Part shown: piece after piece, positions 23,867-31,539 of the stretch
Position numbering within the stretch: the stretch's first letter is position 1
Layout: each line of letters starts with the position of its first letter
Assembly (NCBI GenBank): GCA_021802505.1
Contig: JAJZXE010000008.1
Coordinates: 1 to 34,063, forward strand
Reading direction: 5' to 3'
DNA from: Nanobdellota archaeon
Lineage (GTDB): Archaea; Nanobdellota; Nanobdellia; Parvarchaeales; Parvarchaeaceae
DNA length: 34,063 nt
The notes under the pieces: generated by a model
The model's input: the letters and a program-made list of their open reading frames with translations, nothing else
What the model was told of the DNA's origin: nothing
Database searches by the model: none
Program-made: the position numbers and the translations under genes

Positions 23867-23938
23867 CGTGACATTCTCCGCATGGCTAAAGCCGTGGGCT
23901 TCCATTCCCTGATTTAAATCATGAGTTTTCCCGCTCAC
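23867..23938 (-). mobile_element. Minimal IS605-derived element (72 bases) right of the AbiE pair
   Basis: Minus-strand order: hairpin TGAG / CTCA (23922-23937, loop TTTTCCCG on the plus strand), then GATTTAAATCAGGGAATGGA, then the hairpin GCCxxxTTTAGCC block (plus-strand CATGGC-TAAA-GCCGTG, 23881-23896), ending ATGTCACG. It is the start and end of the 262-base left copy joined without the middle, like a palindrome-associated non-autonomous element. It has no gene. Its outer end directly adjoins the TATA box of the next gene (23942-23952). Confidence 0.6.
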
Positions 23939-23940
23939 AC

Positions 23941-23952
23941 ATTTATAAATAC
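23941..23952 (+). promoter_or_regulatory. TATA box for the AAA-associated domain gene
   Basis: ATTTATAAATAC about 26 bases before the ATG at 23973. The 165 bases between the AbiEii stop and the small mobile element hold no gene that I can see. Confidence 0.55.
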
Positions 23953-23972
23953 CGAGGATTGTTATTACAGTT

Positions 23973-24473
23973 ATGGAAAAGCCGTTTCCGCTAAACACCA
24001 AGATAGGGCAGATACAGGGCCTGATATCGCTGCTTAAGGAACACGGAGATGAACTATCCCTCGAAGAGTTGTCCGACGAGTCGTTCCAGCAGATTGACGA
24101 CCTTGTAAACATATTGGATGCATGCAGGATATTAGGATTCATAAAAATACAAAAGAACATGATAGTGCTAAATAAAACCCTGGAAAAAAGGAATTCGCAC
24201 GAGATAAACCATGAAATAAGCAGGAAGATCTCCGGAATGGAACCGTTTTCAATTATAATAAAAGAAATAAGAAAAAACAAGGGAATATCCACAACAGAAC
24301 TGTTTCATATACTCATAAACAGAGGATTGATCAGCTACAGGGACAATATGGCGGGTATAGAGGCATTCAAGAGGGATCTGCTGGTAATAGGCATAAGGCT
24401 TAATTTGATTTCATATGATCATGAAAATGATGTGTGGCACCTGCCTACTAAAAGGTTAACCGGCAAAAATTGA
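23973..24473 (+). CDS. Free-standing AAA-associated domain protein (ABC ATPase C-terminal domain type)
   Basis: 166 residues. The opening PFPLNTKIGQIQGLISLLKEHG, the middle DDLVNILDACRILGFIKI and the end GIRLNLISYDHENDVWHL follow the pattern of the AAA-associated C-terminal domain (AAA_assoc_C) that in many archaea is fused behind NitT/TauT-type ABC ATPases. The fold is two winged-helix-like units and is thought to regulate the ATPase. Here it is a separate gene on the opposite strand, ending in an 18-base overlap with the stop of exactly such an ATPase. The family call rests on pattern recognition without a search. Confidence 0.72.
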   Translation: MEKPFPLNTKIGQIQGLISLLKEHGDELSLEELSDESFQQIDDLVNILDACRILGFIKIQKNMIVLNKTLEKRNSHEINHEISRKISGMEPFSIIIKEIRKNKGISTTELFHILINRGLISYRDNMAGIEAFKRDLLVIGIRLNLISYDHENDVWHLPTKRLTGKN

Positions 24474-25202
24474 GTATATCTCGTCCACCTTTTTCCTGAA
24501 GAGCCTGCTGCCCTTATCCCTCGGTCTTTTTATCTCGATGGTTTCTATTTTTTTGACGTAAGTCGGTTTGTTCGAAAGGACTACTACCTTATCGGACATC
24601 TCTACTGCCTCTTCAATGTTGTGCGAGACCATTACTACGGATTTCGGCAGTGCCTTCCTGTCCTTTAAAACCTCTATAACGGTTTTACGGAGGCTGTTTG
24701 CGGTAAGTTCATCCAAAGAACTGAACGGCTCATCCATCAGGAGAAGCTCTGGATTAGATACCAGAGCCCTGGCGAGCCCCACCCTCTGCTTCATCCCCCC
24801 GCTTAAAACGTTCGGATAGGCGTCCTCAAAACCCGTCAATTCCAGCCTGTTCAGCATCTCCAGAGAAATCCGCTCTCTCTCCTCTTCCCGCATGTTCTTT
24901 GATGCAAGGCCCAGCTTTACGTTCTCCAGGTTGGAAAGCCACGGAAGAAGCGCAAAATCCTGAAAAACGAATGATATCTTATTTGATGGGCTGGCTACTC
25001 TGGAGTTATCCAGGAATATCCTCCCGCCGCCTGCGCCGATGAGACCGGCCATTATGCGCAGAAGAGTGCTCTTTCCACAGCCTGAAGGACCTATAATCGA
25101 GATAAACTCGAATTCTCTGGAAGAAAAAGAGATGTTGTCAAGTATGGTAACGCTGCTTTTAGGATAAGAAAACTTTATATTTTCGACTTTTAAAAATACC
25201 AT
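24456..25202 (-). CDS. NitT/TauT-type ABC transporter ATP-binding protein
   Basis: 248 residues. Walker A is GPSGCGKST, Q-loop FVFQDFALLPWL, signature LSGGMKQRVGLARAL, Walker B LLLMDEPFSSLD, switch His in VSHNIEEAVEMSD. These are the exact forms seen in nitrate, sulfonate and taurine importer ATPases (TauB/SsuB type). It starts one base after the stop of the duplicated permease. It ends near residue 248 with no AAA-associated extension; that domain is encoded by the convergent gene at 23973-24473. Confidence 0.93.
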   Translation of the reverse strand: MVFLKVENIKFSYPKSSVTILDNISFSSREFEFISIIGPSGCGKSTLLRIMAGLIGAGGGRIFLDNSRVASPSNKISFVFQDFALLPWLSNLENVKLGLASKNMREEERERISLEMLNRLELTGFEDAYPNVLSGGMKQRVGLARALVSNPELLLMDEPFSSLDELTANSLRKTVIEVLKDRKALPKSVVMVSHNIEEAVEMSDKVVVLSNKPTYVKKIETIEIKRPRDKGSRLFRKKVDEIYSIFAG

Positions 25203-25203
25203 A

Positions 25204-26703
25204 TTAAGAATAAACAGAATTTACTTTGTTATATAGCCTGCGCCATACGAAATAGTTTATAAGTATTATCATTACAACCATATTTGCCAGCAGAACTCCC
25301 ATTAAAAGAAGATTGCCGTCCGCCAGCGCAACGTTCAGTGCCTTACCCATACCCACACTGACGGAAGTCAGTACCTTTCCGTTTCCTACCGAGAAATACT
25401 CGGCTACTATGCTTGCATTCCATTCCGCCGCTATGCCCGTAACGGCGCCGGTTATCACGCCGGGAATCACTGCCTTCAGGTATATTTTCTTCCATGCGAT
25501 AATCCCGTTTAAGTGGAATATCCTTTTGACTTCGTCAATGTTTGACGGCAGATACTTTGTAGTCGCAACGATGCTGAATATGACATACCACAAACCGCTT
25601 AAAAAATATATTATAAACGCCAGCAGATTGGAATTCCCATACGCCACTTCGGCGATCGCCGGCAGCAGTATGGTCGCGGGTATCGATGCTATTATCTGGA
25701 AGACCAGCATATACTTCTTTATCTTTTTGGAAAGGAATATTACGTGGATGCTGAGCGGTATGGAGACCAGAAGTATGGCCAGAAAAGCGCCCCATACCCT
25801 CAGAAATGAAAAGGCGAGAGAAAGCACCGAATAACCCTCATATTTTATTAGTGTATAAGCGAGCGAGATATTTACAAAATGAACGAGTTTTATTGCTGTG
25901 AATGCAATAACAGCGGCAATAATAACATAGACGACATAGCGCGATACCCTTAAAAGCAGGTCTTTGTTCTTAATTTTAAACTTAGAAAATTTCATCGATA
26001 ACCCGTTAAATGTAAACCTGTCTCTTTTTCTTTTTTTGTACTCATTTATATAAAAACGGTTTGCAAACCTGTCAAAACCCTCGAAGAGAAGCAGGCGGGT
26101 GGCTATTACGAACATTACAAAGACGATTATCGAGTATACATACAGATAAAAGTTGCCGGTCGCTGCGGCTCTTACAAACTCCACTCCTATGCCGTGCACT
26201 ACAGCATAATTTTTCGTGCCGGTTGAGAAGATTTCACTGGTCACCAGATAAAAAAGGCCTATCGCCCAGGACAGACTCATCTGCTCCGACAGCCTGGGCA
26301 GTGCTGCGGGCACAAAAATCTTTTTCAGCCTCTGGTATAAGTTCAACCCAGCTATCCTGGAAAGCTCACCGTATTCCGACGGCAGGGAGATTACGGCCTG
26401 GTATACCCCGAATATCAGGTTCCACAGCATGCTGGTTATTATTAAAAATATGACGGCAGCGTTTATCCCTATTGATCCCGGCAGATAGAATACAAACAAA
26501 TATATTGCAAACGGGAAGAATGCGAGTATCGGCAGGGTCTGCAAAACATCTACCAGCGGCATTATGAGCCTGTTGAGAATCCTAGACCTGGCGACAGCTA
26601 TGCCGGTAAACAGGCCTATCACCATTGAGATCGCCAGCGCTATCAGCATCCTGGCCCAGGAATAACCCGTATCCAAAATAACCGAAAAAATCATTGATAA
26701 CAT
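25204..26703 (-). CDS. ABC-type anion transporter, duplicated permease in one chain
   Basis: 499 residues with two permease domains joined by a basic linker (about 215-245, KKRKRDRFTF). Each half has an EAA-type coupling loop: AGLNLYQRLKKIFVPAALPR in the first and HLNGIIAWKKIYLKAVIPGV in the second. This matches the duplicated-permease group (COG4986-like) that pairs with NitT/TauT-type ATPases carrying AAA-associated domains. About twelve helices in total. It is followed one base later by its ATPase. No periplasmic-type binding protein gene is nearby, so substrate capture must use another locus or none; the substrate is unknown. Confidence 0.88.
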   Translation of the reverse strand: MLSMIFSVILDTGYSWARMLIALAISMVIGLFTGIAVARSRILNRLIMPLVDVLQTLPILAFFPFAIYLFVFYLPGSIGINAAVIFLIITSMLWNLIFGVYQAVISLPSEYGELSRIAGLNLYQRLKKIFVPAALPRLSEQMSLSWAIGLFYLVTSEIFSTGTKNYAVVHGIGVEFVRAAATGNFYLYVYSIIVFVMFVIATRLLLFEGFDRFANRFYINEYKKRKRDRFTFNGLSMKFSKFKIKNKDLLLRVSRYVVYVIIAAVIAFTAIKLVHFVNISLAYTLIKYEGYSVLSLAFSFLRVWGAFLAILLVSIPLSIHVIFLSKKIKKYMLVFQIIASIPATILLPAIAEVAYGNSNLLAFIIYFLSGLWYVIFSIVATTKYLPSNIDEVKRIFHLNGIIAWKKIYLKAVIPGVITGAVTGIAAEWNASIVAEYFSVGNGKVLTSVSVGMGKALNVALADGNLLLMGVLLANMVVMIILINYFVWRRLYNKVNSVYS

Positions 26704-26783
26704 ACTTTAACGAGAATTTTAAACCATTTTTATCTTTCTAATGGCTGAAAATGTGTTCTTTTGCCATTTTTTTATGACCGTGG

Positions 26784-28049
26784 TTAAATCCTGTTCCCGA
26801 AATCGGCTATCTTTTCACCGTCATGGTATGCAAGATTAAAAACAAGCACCGAGGAAAGGGTAAAGGCTATGCTGATTATAAAAGTAAGCAGATATCCGAA
26901 GTAAAACGAAATAAAACCGGATAAAAGAGCACCTATCACCCCGGATAAACCTATTATCGCAGACCACAGCCCTATATAGTGCGCTTCCATTTTTCCGGAG
27001 ATATTAACATAGATTATAACGGATGCGGAGATGTTCCATAGCGCATATCCCAGCCCCGCCACAAAATACGAAAAAAGATTTATATAAAGGACGGCGGTCA
27101 AAGATAGCACCGAAATAATCGCAATGAGATAAGATCCGGATCTTATAAGCGTGGAGAACCTGTAATAATGCCTCAGGGTATTTCTGGCTTTTCCGGTCAT
27201 GAAAAAGCTGTATATCAGTATCTGTCCGGCCCCGTTCAGCATGCTTATAAGGAAGATATCGGAATATGAAATTCTGAATGAATATAAAAACGGTATGTAT
27301 GACGTGTTGAACAGGTATATGCCAAAATTTACCAGAGAGATCGCTGCAAACATGGTAAGTATGCGCATGCTCTTCTTTCTTCTTCTTACCTGGGCTATCT
27401 GTATTATAAGGTGATGTCCGGCCAGTATCTGCGGAAATTTGCTTATTGAATTCAGGATCGGAAATAACTTATGGAGGGTACTCTCTTCATTTACAACAGG
27501 TTTATTTCTTTCCCTGCTTACAAAAGCGAAGGTCAGCAGTAAAGAAGCTATATTAAAGGCGAAAAGAATAAGAAGATACCTTGATATGACATCGCTGAAA
27601 AGCAGTATACCCGGGATGTACCCGATGACATTGCCGACTATGCTCATAAGGCCGTACACACCGTAATAGGACCGCAGGACGGTATTTCTTCTCTTATTCA
27701 TTATAAGCATATTTATCGCCGGGGAAGACGCGGTAAGAACGAAGGCATAAGCCGCATACATTACTATTGCGAGAGCTATGCTGCGGATGAAATAAAGGAG
27801 AAATATGACGGGTATAACGCCTATAACAGAGGATATAATGAACATCCTCAGTCTCTTAAGCCTCTGTGTAAGTTCTCCCCACAGCAATGAAGCGGGAATG
27901 ACTGCGAGAGAATAAGCCATTGTAGCAAGGCTGACATCTATCACGTTTCCATGCAGATCCAGGATGTAAAGCGGGATGATGACGCTGAAACCGGAGGATA
28001 CTGCGGCTATTGGAAATATTATGGACAGCCAGTATTTATCCTTCTTCAT
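26784..28049 (-). CDS. Major facilitator superfamily transporter
   Basis: 421 residues with about twelve membrane helices. The motif A region between helices 2 and 3 reads LWGELTQRLKRLRMF, close to the family pattern G-x-L-x-x-R-x-x-R+. A long basic cytosolic loop (about 185-232, with RERNKPVVNEE and VRRRKKS) separates the halves. Substrate not predictable. A minus-strand TATA (AGTATTTATA, 28075-28084) about 26 bases upstream marks a leaderless start; the gene is divergent from the GH15 gene. Confidence 0.85.
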   Translation of the reverse strand: MKKDKYWLSIIFPIAAVSSGFSVIIPLYILDLHGNVIDVSLATMAYSLAVIPASLLWGELTQRLKRLRMFIISSVIGVIPVIFLLYFIRSIALAIVMYAAYAFVLTASSPAINMLIMNKRRNTVLRSYYGVYGLMSIVGNVIGYIPGILLFSDVISRYLLILFAFNIASLLLTFAFVSRERNKPVVNEESTLHKLFPILNSISKFPQILAGHHLIIQIAQVRRRKKSMRILTMFAAISLVNFGIYLFNTSYIPFLYSFRISYSDIFLISMLNGAGQILIYSFFMTGKARNTLRHYYRFSTLIRSGSYLIAIISVLSLTAVLYINLFSYFVAGLGYALWNISASVIIYVNISGKMEAHYIGLWSAIIGLSGVIGALLSGFISFYFGYLLTFIISIAFTLSSVLVFNLAYHDGEKIADFGNRI

Positions 28050-28131
28050 ATAGTATTTTGAATTATTTTGGAGGTATAAATACTATGTTTAAACAGAAAG
28101 GCTAATATAGTAACCTGTTTCTTAGTAAATT
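28050..28131. promoter_or_regulatory. Divergent promoter between the MFS and GH15 genes
   Basis: Minus-strand TATA AGTATTTATA (28075-28084) serves the MFS gene and plus-strand GCTAATATAG (28101-28110) the GH15 gene; each is about 26 bases from its ATG. Confidence 0.5.
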
Positions 28132-29478
28132 ATGCCGGAACATTTCTATAATGGAAAAGAGGCGGAGATACTTATTGATTACATAGATGATTACCGGCTG
28201 GATAATATAAAGAAAGTCGCTACGGAAGTAAAGAGGCACTTTATTCCTGTAGGGGAGCTGGTGAAAACGCCCGCTTCCTTAAAATATAAGGACTATAATC
28301 TTATGTGGAACAGGGACAGCGCATACTCTTCTTATTACATAACAAGATTTATAGAGAACAGCAGAAAAAGCAGCCTTGATAAAATTTTAGGGGAAGACAT
28401 AGCTGAATTAAAAGATTTGAACGCAAAGCTGATAAACACGCTGTGGGAAGCCCTTGATCACGAGGTTAAAAAGATCAGGATGAACGGATACGAGAAGGAC
28501 ATATCAAAGTTGGAGTCAAAATTAGGAGGTAATCACATCCTCTCAAGGTTTGATGTTGATGAAAACGGCGTGAAACGGGCGACAAACGACGTAAATGAGG
28601 GCAAAACAACAAGAAGCTGGACCATGCAGTACGACTCCGCACCGCTGATAATTATGGCAACAGAAGAATATGTAAGAAACTTCGGCACGGAAGGAATAAA
28701 CGGATCGGTAAAAAAAATAAAGAACGACCTGGATTTTATTACGCGGTATATGTATAATTTTTATAACACACCGTGCGCAGACGCATGGGAACAGTATTAT
28801 TTTTATGAGAGGGAGAATACGCAGAACGGACAGATTTACGTCGGAAAGACCATCGATTCTTACACAGTATCCTCGGTTTATAGAGGTATAAAAGGCGCGA
28901 AGAATCTAGCAGGATTGCTCGGAATAACACTGGGTGATGCTGACGAAAAAGAAATTGCTTCCTTTATTCTTTCAAATTTTATAGCGACGGACGAAAAAAA
29001 GGGAGAATTCCTGGCCAAGTCCAAGATAGAATACGGCGAGAGCATGCTGGGAGTCGGCGCGGAGGAGATAGAGATATTCAATACGTTTAAACCGGAGGGC
29101 CTGGAAAAATACGAAAGAAATACGGTGGACATAATAAAAAATGAGCTTTTCCAAGGAGACTCCTTGCCGATAAGATACAGATTTTTTGGAAAGTACAGAG
29201 GGACGCTAGATAAGTATTTTGGGAGGGGAGCGTGGTTCCACCTCGGCCTTCAGTATGCGATGTATCTCGCTGACAGAGGGATGAATGAGCAGGCTAACCA
29301 GATAATAAACTATGTTGAACAGAGAATAAACAGTGACGGGTCAATACCTGAGCAGGAAATATTTGAGAAGAAGAGAGTCGATGACCCGGATAAGTTCTTT
29401 GAAAAAAACGGCAACTCCACGATAAGCTGCCTTCTCTGGGCCGAAACGGCATACCTCGCGGCCGCAACCCTGCTTTAG
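28132..29478 (+). CDS. Glycoside hydrolase family 15-like enzyme (glucoamylase/trehalase-type)
   Basis: 448 residues of (alpha/alpha)6-barrel type. GH15 landmarks appear in order: LMWNRDSAYSSYY (Trp59, Arg61, Asp62, substrate binding), SWTMQYDSAPLIIMA (about 165-178), DAWEQ with Glu220 as probable general acid, and GSIPEQ with Glu407 as probable general base, then LLWAETAYLAAATLL. It lacks the N-terminal beta-sandwich and any signal peptide, so it should act in the cytosol on glucans, glucosides or trehalose. Substrate cannot be decided. It is followed 36 bases later by a universal stress protein gene. Confidence 0.78.
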   Translation: MPEHFYNGKEAEILIDYIDDYRLDNIKKVATEVKRHFIPVGELVKTPASLKYKDYNLMWNRDSAYSSYYITRFIENSRKSSLDKILGEDIAELKDLNAKLINTLWEALDHEVKKIRMNGYEKDISKLESKLGGNHILSRFDVDENGVKRATNDVNEGKTTRSWTMQYDSAPLIIMATEEYVRNFGTEGINGSVKKIKNDLDFITRYMYNFYNTPCADAWEQYYFYERENTQNGQIYVGKTIDSYTVSSVYRGIKGAKNLAGLLGITLGDADEKEIASFILSNFIATDEKKGEFLAKSKIEYGESMLGVGAEEIEIFNTFKPEGLEKYERNTVDIIKNELFQGDSLPIRYRFFGKYRGTLDKYFGRGAWFHLGLQYAMYLADRGMNEQANQIINYVEQRINSDGSIPEQEIFEKKRVDDPDKFFEKNGNSTISCLLWAETAYLAAATLL

Positions 29479-29514
29479 TGATAGATTTTAAAGCCCGTAG
29501 ATACAAACAATATC

Positions 29515-29949
29515 ATGATAAACAAACAGGTAGTTATCATAGGATTCGATGGATCTAAATATGCGGATAAAGCGATAGACTTTGTGCTGGATAATTTTGA
29601 CAGAAACAGCACTATCTATCCTGTATATACAGAACAGGCGATAACTCCCATATATCTTTCCAACCCAACGTTGTTTGTTGATGACAGCGTAATCAAAAAA
29701 ATAAGGAACGGGGCAAAAAACAAGCTGGACGAGCGCATAAACTACATAAAAAAGAGGGGATTCAAAGCAGAGTATACCTACCGCGAAGGTTACCCTCCGG
29801 ATCAGATAATAAAAGAAGCAAAGAGAAGGAACGCAGATATTATAGTAGTGGGAAGCCGCGGGATGGGAAGATGGAAGGGCGCAATGCTTGGATCGGTAAG
29901 CCGAACTCTTGCGACAATCAGCAGGATACCCGTGCTTATAGTAAAATGA
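29515..29949 (+). CDS. Universal stress protein (UspA family), ATP-binding type
   Basis: 144 residues. The N-terminus IIGFDGSKYADKAIDFVL and the C-terminal block VVGSRGMGRWKGAMLGSVSRTLA contain the G-x2-G-x9-G-S nucleotide-binding motif of ATP-binding UspA-type proteins, followed by the usual IPVLIVK end. Full-length single domain, probably a dimer. A TATA-like ATTTTAAAG about 25 bases upstream suggests its own leaderless start. It ends one base from the convergent GNAT gene stop. Confidence 0.93.
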   Translation: MINKQVVIIGFDGSKYADKAIDFVLDNFDRNSTIYPVYTEQAITPIYLSNPTLFVDDSVIKKIRNGAKNKLDERINYIKKRGFKAEYTYREGYPPDQIIKEAKRRNADIIVVGSRGMGRWKGAMLGSVSRTLATISRIPVLIVK

Positions 29950-29950
29950 A

Positions 29951-30448
29951 TCAGAGCAGATATTCCCAGAGATAGTAATCCTGCTTGCCCCAGTGTTTCT
30001 TTATCTTTCCTATTTTTTTGAATCCCAGCTTTTTAAGGAATTTCCTCGATTCCTTATTTGACACCAGTGAATCGCACAGCAGGTTGTAAACTTCATTTTT
30101 CCTGGCGTATTCTATGAGCTCTTCAATGATTGCTTTGCCGATTCCCTGCCTTCTGTACTGACTGTCGGTTATAAGCCAGTCTATCCAGATAAGATTCCTT
30201 GCGTAGAATTCTGCAGAACACACTCCCAAGGTATTTTTATCGGCGGAATCCGCGGAAAAAAGCAGATAACTGCTCTTTTTTAAGTTGGAAGGAGTATACC
30301 ACTCCAGTTCTTCCTTCTTACTCTGACGGTTTTCAAACTGATCCGAAGCTATCCATTTCCGTATAAACCGTATGATTTTTTCACGGTCTTTAGTTTTCTG
30401 TGCGAGAGCCGTCTTAAATGGCACTCTTTCCTTTATAGTAAACTTCAT
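29951..30448 (-). CDS. GNAT family N-acetyltransferase
   Basis: 165 residues from the ATG at 30448. The acetyl-CoA-binding motif A reads ITDSQYRRQGIGKAIIEELIEYAR (R-R-Q-G-I-G-K), and motif B NEVYNLLCDSLVSNKESRKFLKKLGFKKIG follows, as in standard GNATs. Acceptor unknown. The frame stays open for another 29 residues upstream, but a minus-strand TATA (CTTTATATTC, about 30471-30481) sits about 27 bases before the chosen ATG and inside that extension. Confidence 0.88.
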   Translation of the reverse strand: MKFTIKERVPFKTALAQKTKDREKIIRFIRKWIASDQFENRQSKKEELEWYTPSNLKKSSYLLFSADSADKNTLGVCSAEFYARNLIWIDWLITDSQYRRQGIGKAIIEELIEYARKNEVYNLLCDSLVSNKESRKFLKKLGFKKIGKIKKHWGKQDYYLWEYLL

Positions 30449-30573
30449 AAAACAATACAGTAGATAAGGTAGAATATAAAGCTTTCTCAAACTCAGTCGC
30501 GGGATTAAAAAGCACTCAGAACTGGGTGCAGACAAACCAGCTAAATAACTATAATTTTTATTATTTTTAAATA

Positions 30574-30592
30574 GTGATAAAGTATTTATATA
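30574..30592 (+). promoter_or_regulatory. TATA promoter of the membrane protein/pseudokinase pair
   Basis: GTGATAAAGTATTTATATA, with the TATA core about 24 bases before the ATG at 30613. Identical over all 19 bases to the vapBC promoter element (11799-11817, opposite strand). Confidence 0.6.
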
Positions 30593-30612
30593 CGTTAAAA
30601 TCTTAAAAGTAT

Positions 30613-31539
30613 ATGAATTTAAGCAATGAAGCGGGCAGTTATAAAAAAAGCATGCTTGCTGTTAAACCGGCAAAAGGAGAAGATTCGCTGTATAAATACC
30701 TATCCAAATATTTAGATAAAGCCTACAAACAAGGCTACTCTTACACCGATATCTACACGAATAAGGATAAAAATGACATAGAGCTTATTTTCGGGAACTA
30801 TGAAAACAATAAAGAATATTATAGGATAACTGTCTCGGATCCTATTTACGGTACAGAACCAGCTGCTAAAAATGTCAAAAGCGGCGTAAAACTTGAAAAA
30901 CTGATAGATTACAGTGAAGACGAAAAAACAGTGAAAGAGGCTAAAACTTTATTTGAAAAAGGGAATTTAGAGCTTACTCCAAAAGGATATCTTAATTTTC
31001 TAGAAAAAATATACAATGAAAATAAGGATAGTTCCCTTCCAAAAATAAAGAATTATGACTTTAGAAATCTAGCGCTTTACTCGTTTGCCGCCGCATACGG
31101 TGCTACTATAGTGACAGCGGCCGATAACAGTTCACTGGTTAACAATGCCTATTACGGTTTTCTCCATTTGGGTATGCTCGCAGCCCCGTTTATTCCATTG
31201 CAATTCAGCAAAAAAACAAGATCTTTGCCGCAGATGATTAGTCTAGCGCTTGTTTCATGGGCGGCTAACAGCATATCTTATTATCCTGTTGGTATGATTA
31301 TGGGACATACGGCCGGCAACCTTACGGATATTATTAACTGGTACAAATTTCAGATAGGATTAGGCAGCGGGAGCTACGTAGATAAATACGGCCCCATATC
31401 CTTAACAGTAAGTTCTCATGCAAAGGCACTGTCTTATGCAGGAAGAGTGGGCTTAGCTGGAATTTTATCCCAATTTGGCAAAATTTCGGGTAAAATAAAA
31501 AACAGCAGGAAGGTGGTTGAAAATGGAAAAATGGAATAA
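30613..31539 (+). CDS. Membrane protein of unknown function, coupled to a pseudokinase
   Basis: 308 residues, unrecognised. Residues 1-145 are soluble and charged (DSLYKYLSKYLDKAYKQGY, then a Lys/Glu-rich stretch); about 150-230 hold three hydrophobic segments (LALYSFAAAYGATIVTAA, YYGFLHLGMLAAPFIPL, MISLALVSWAANSISYYPVGMIMG), and the C-terminus is basic (GKISGKIKNSRK). The 17-base overlap with the next gene, whose Shine-Dalgarno lies inside this frame, implies co-translation. Lower GC and high Lys/Asn content than the central genes. The leaderless promoter is at 30574-30592. Confidence 0.65.
   Translation: MNLSNEAGSYKKSMLAVKPAKGEDSLYKYLSKYLDKAYKQGYSYTDIYTNKDKNDIELIFGNYENNKEYYRITVSDPIYGTEPAAKNVKSGVKLEKLIDYSEDEKTVKEAKTLFEKGNLELTPKGYLNFLEKIYNENKDSSLPKIKNYDFRNLALYSFAAAYGATIVTAADNSSLVNNAYYGFLHLGMLAAPFIPLQFSKKTRSLPQMISLALVSWAANSISYYPVGMIMGHTAGNLTDIINWYKFQIGLGSGSYVDKYGPISLTVSSHAKALSYAGRVGLAGILSQFGKISGKIKNSRKVVENGKME

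Noticed and set aside
24456-25202. Complete nitrate/sulfonate importer including a binding protein
   Set aside because: Only the ATPase and permease are present; no solute-binding protein was found, so the substrate is not assigned.
25313-25834. 173-residue plus-strand open frame
   Set aside because: Antisense to the duplicated permease gene; composition is that of a reverse-strand reading.
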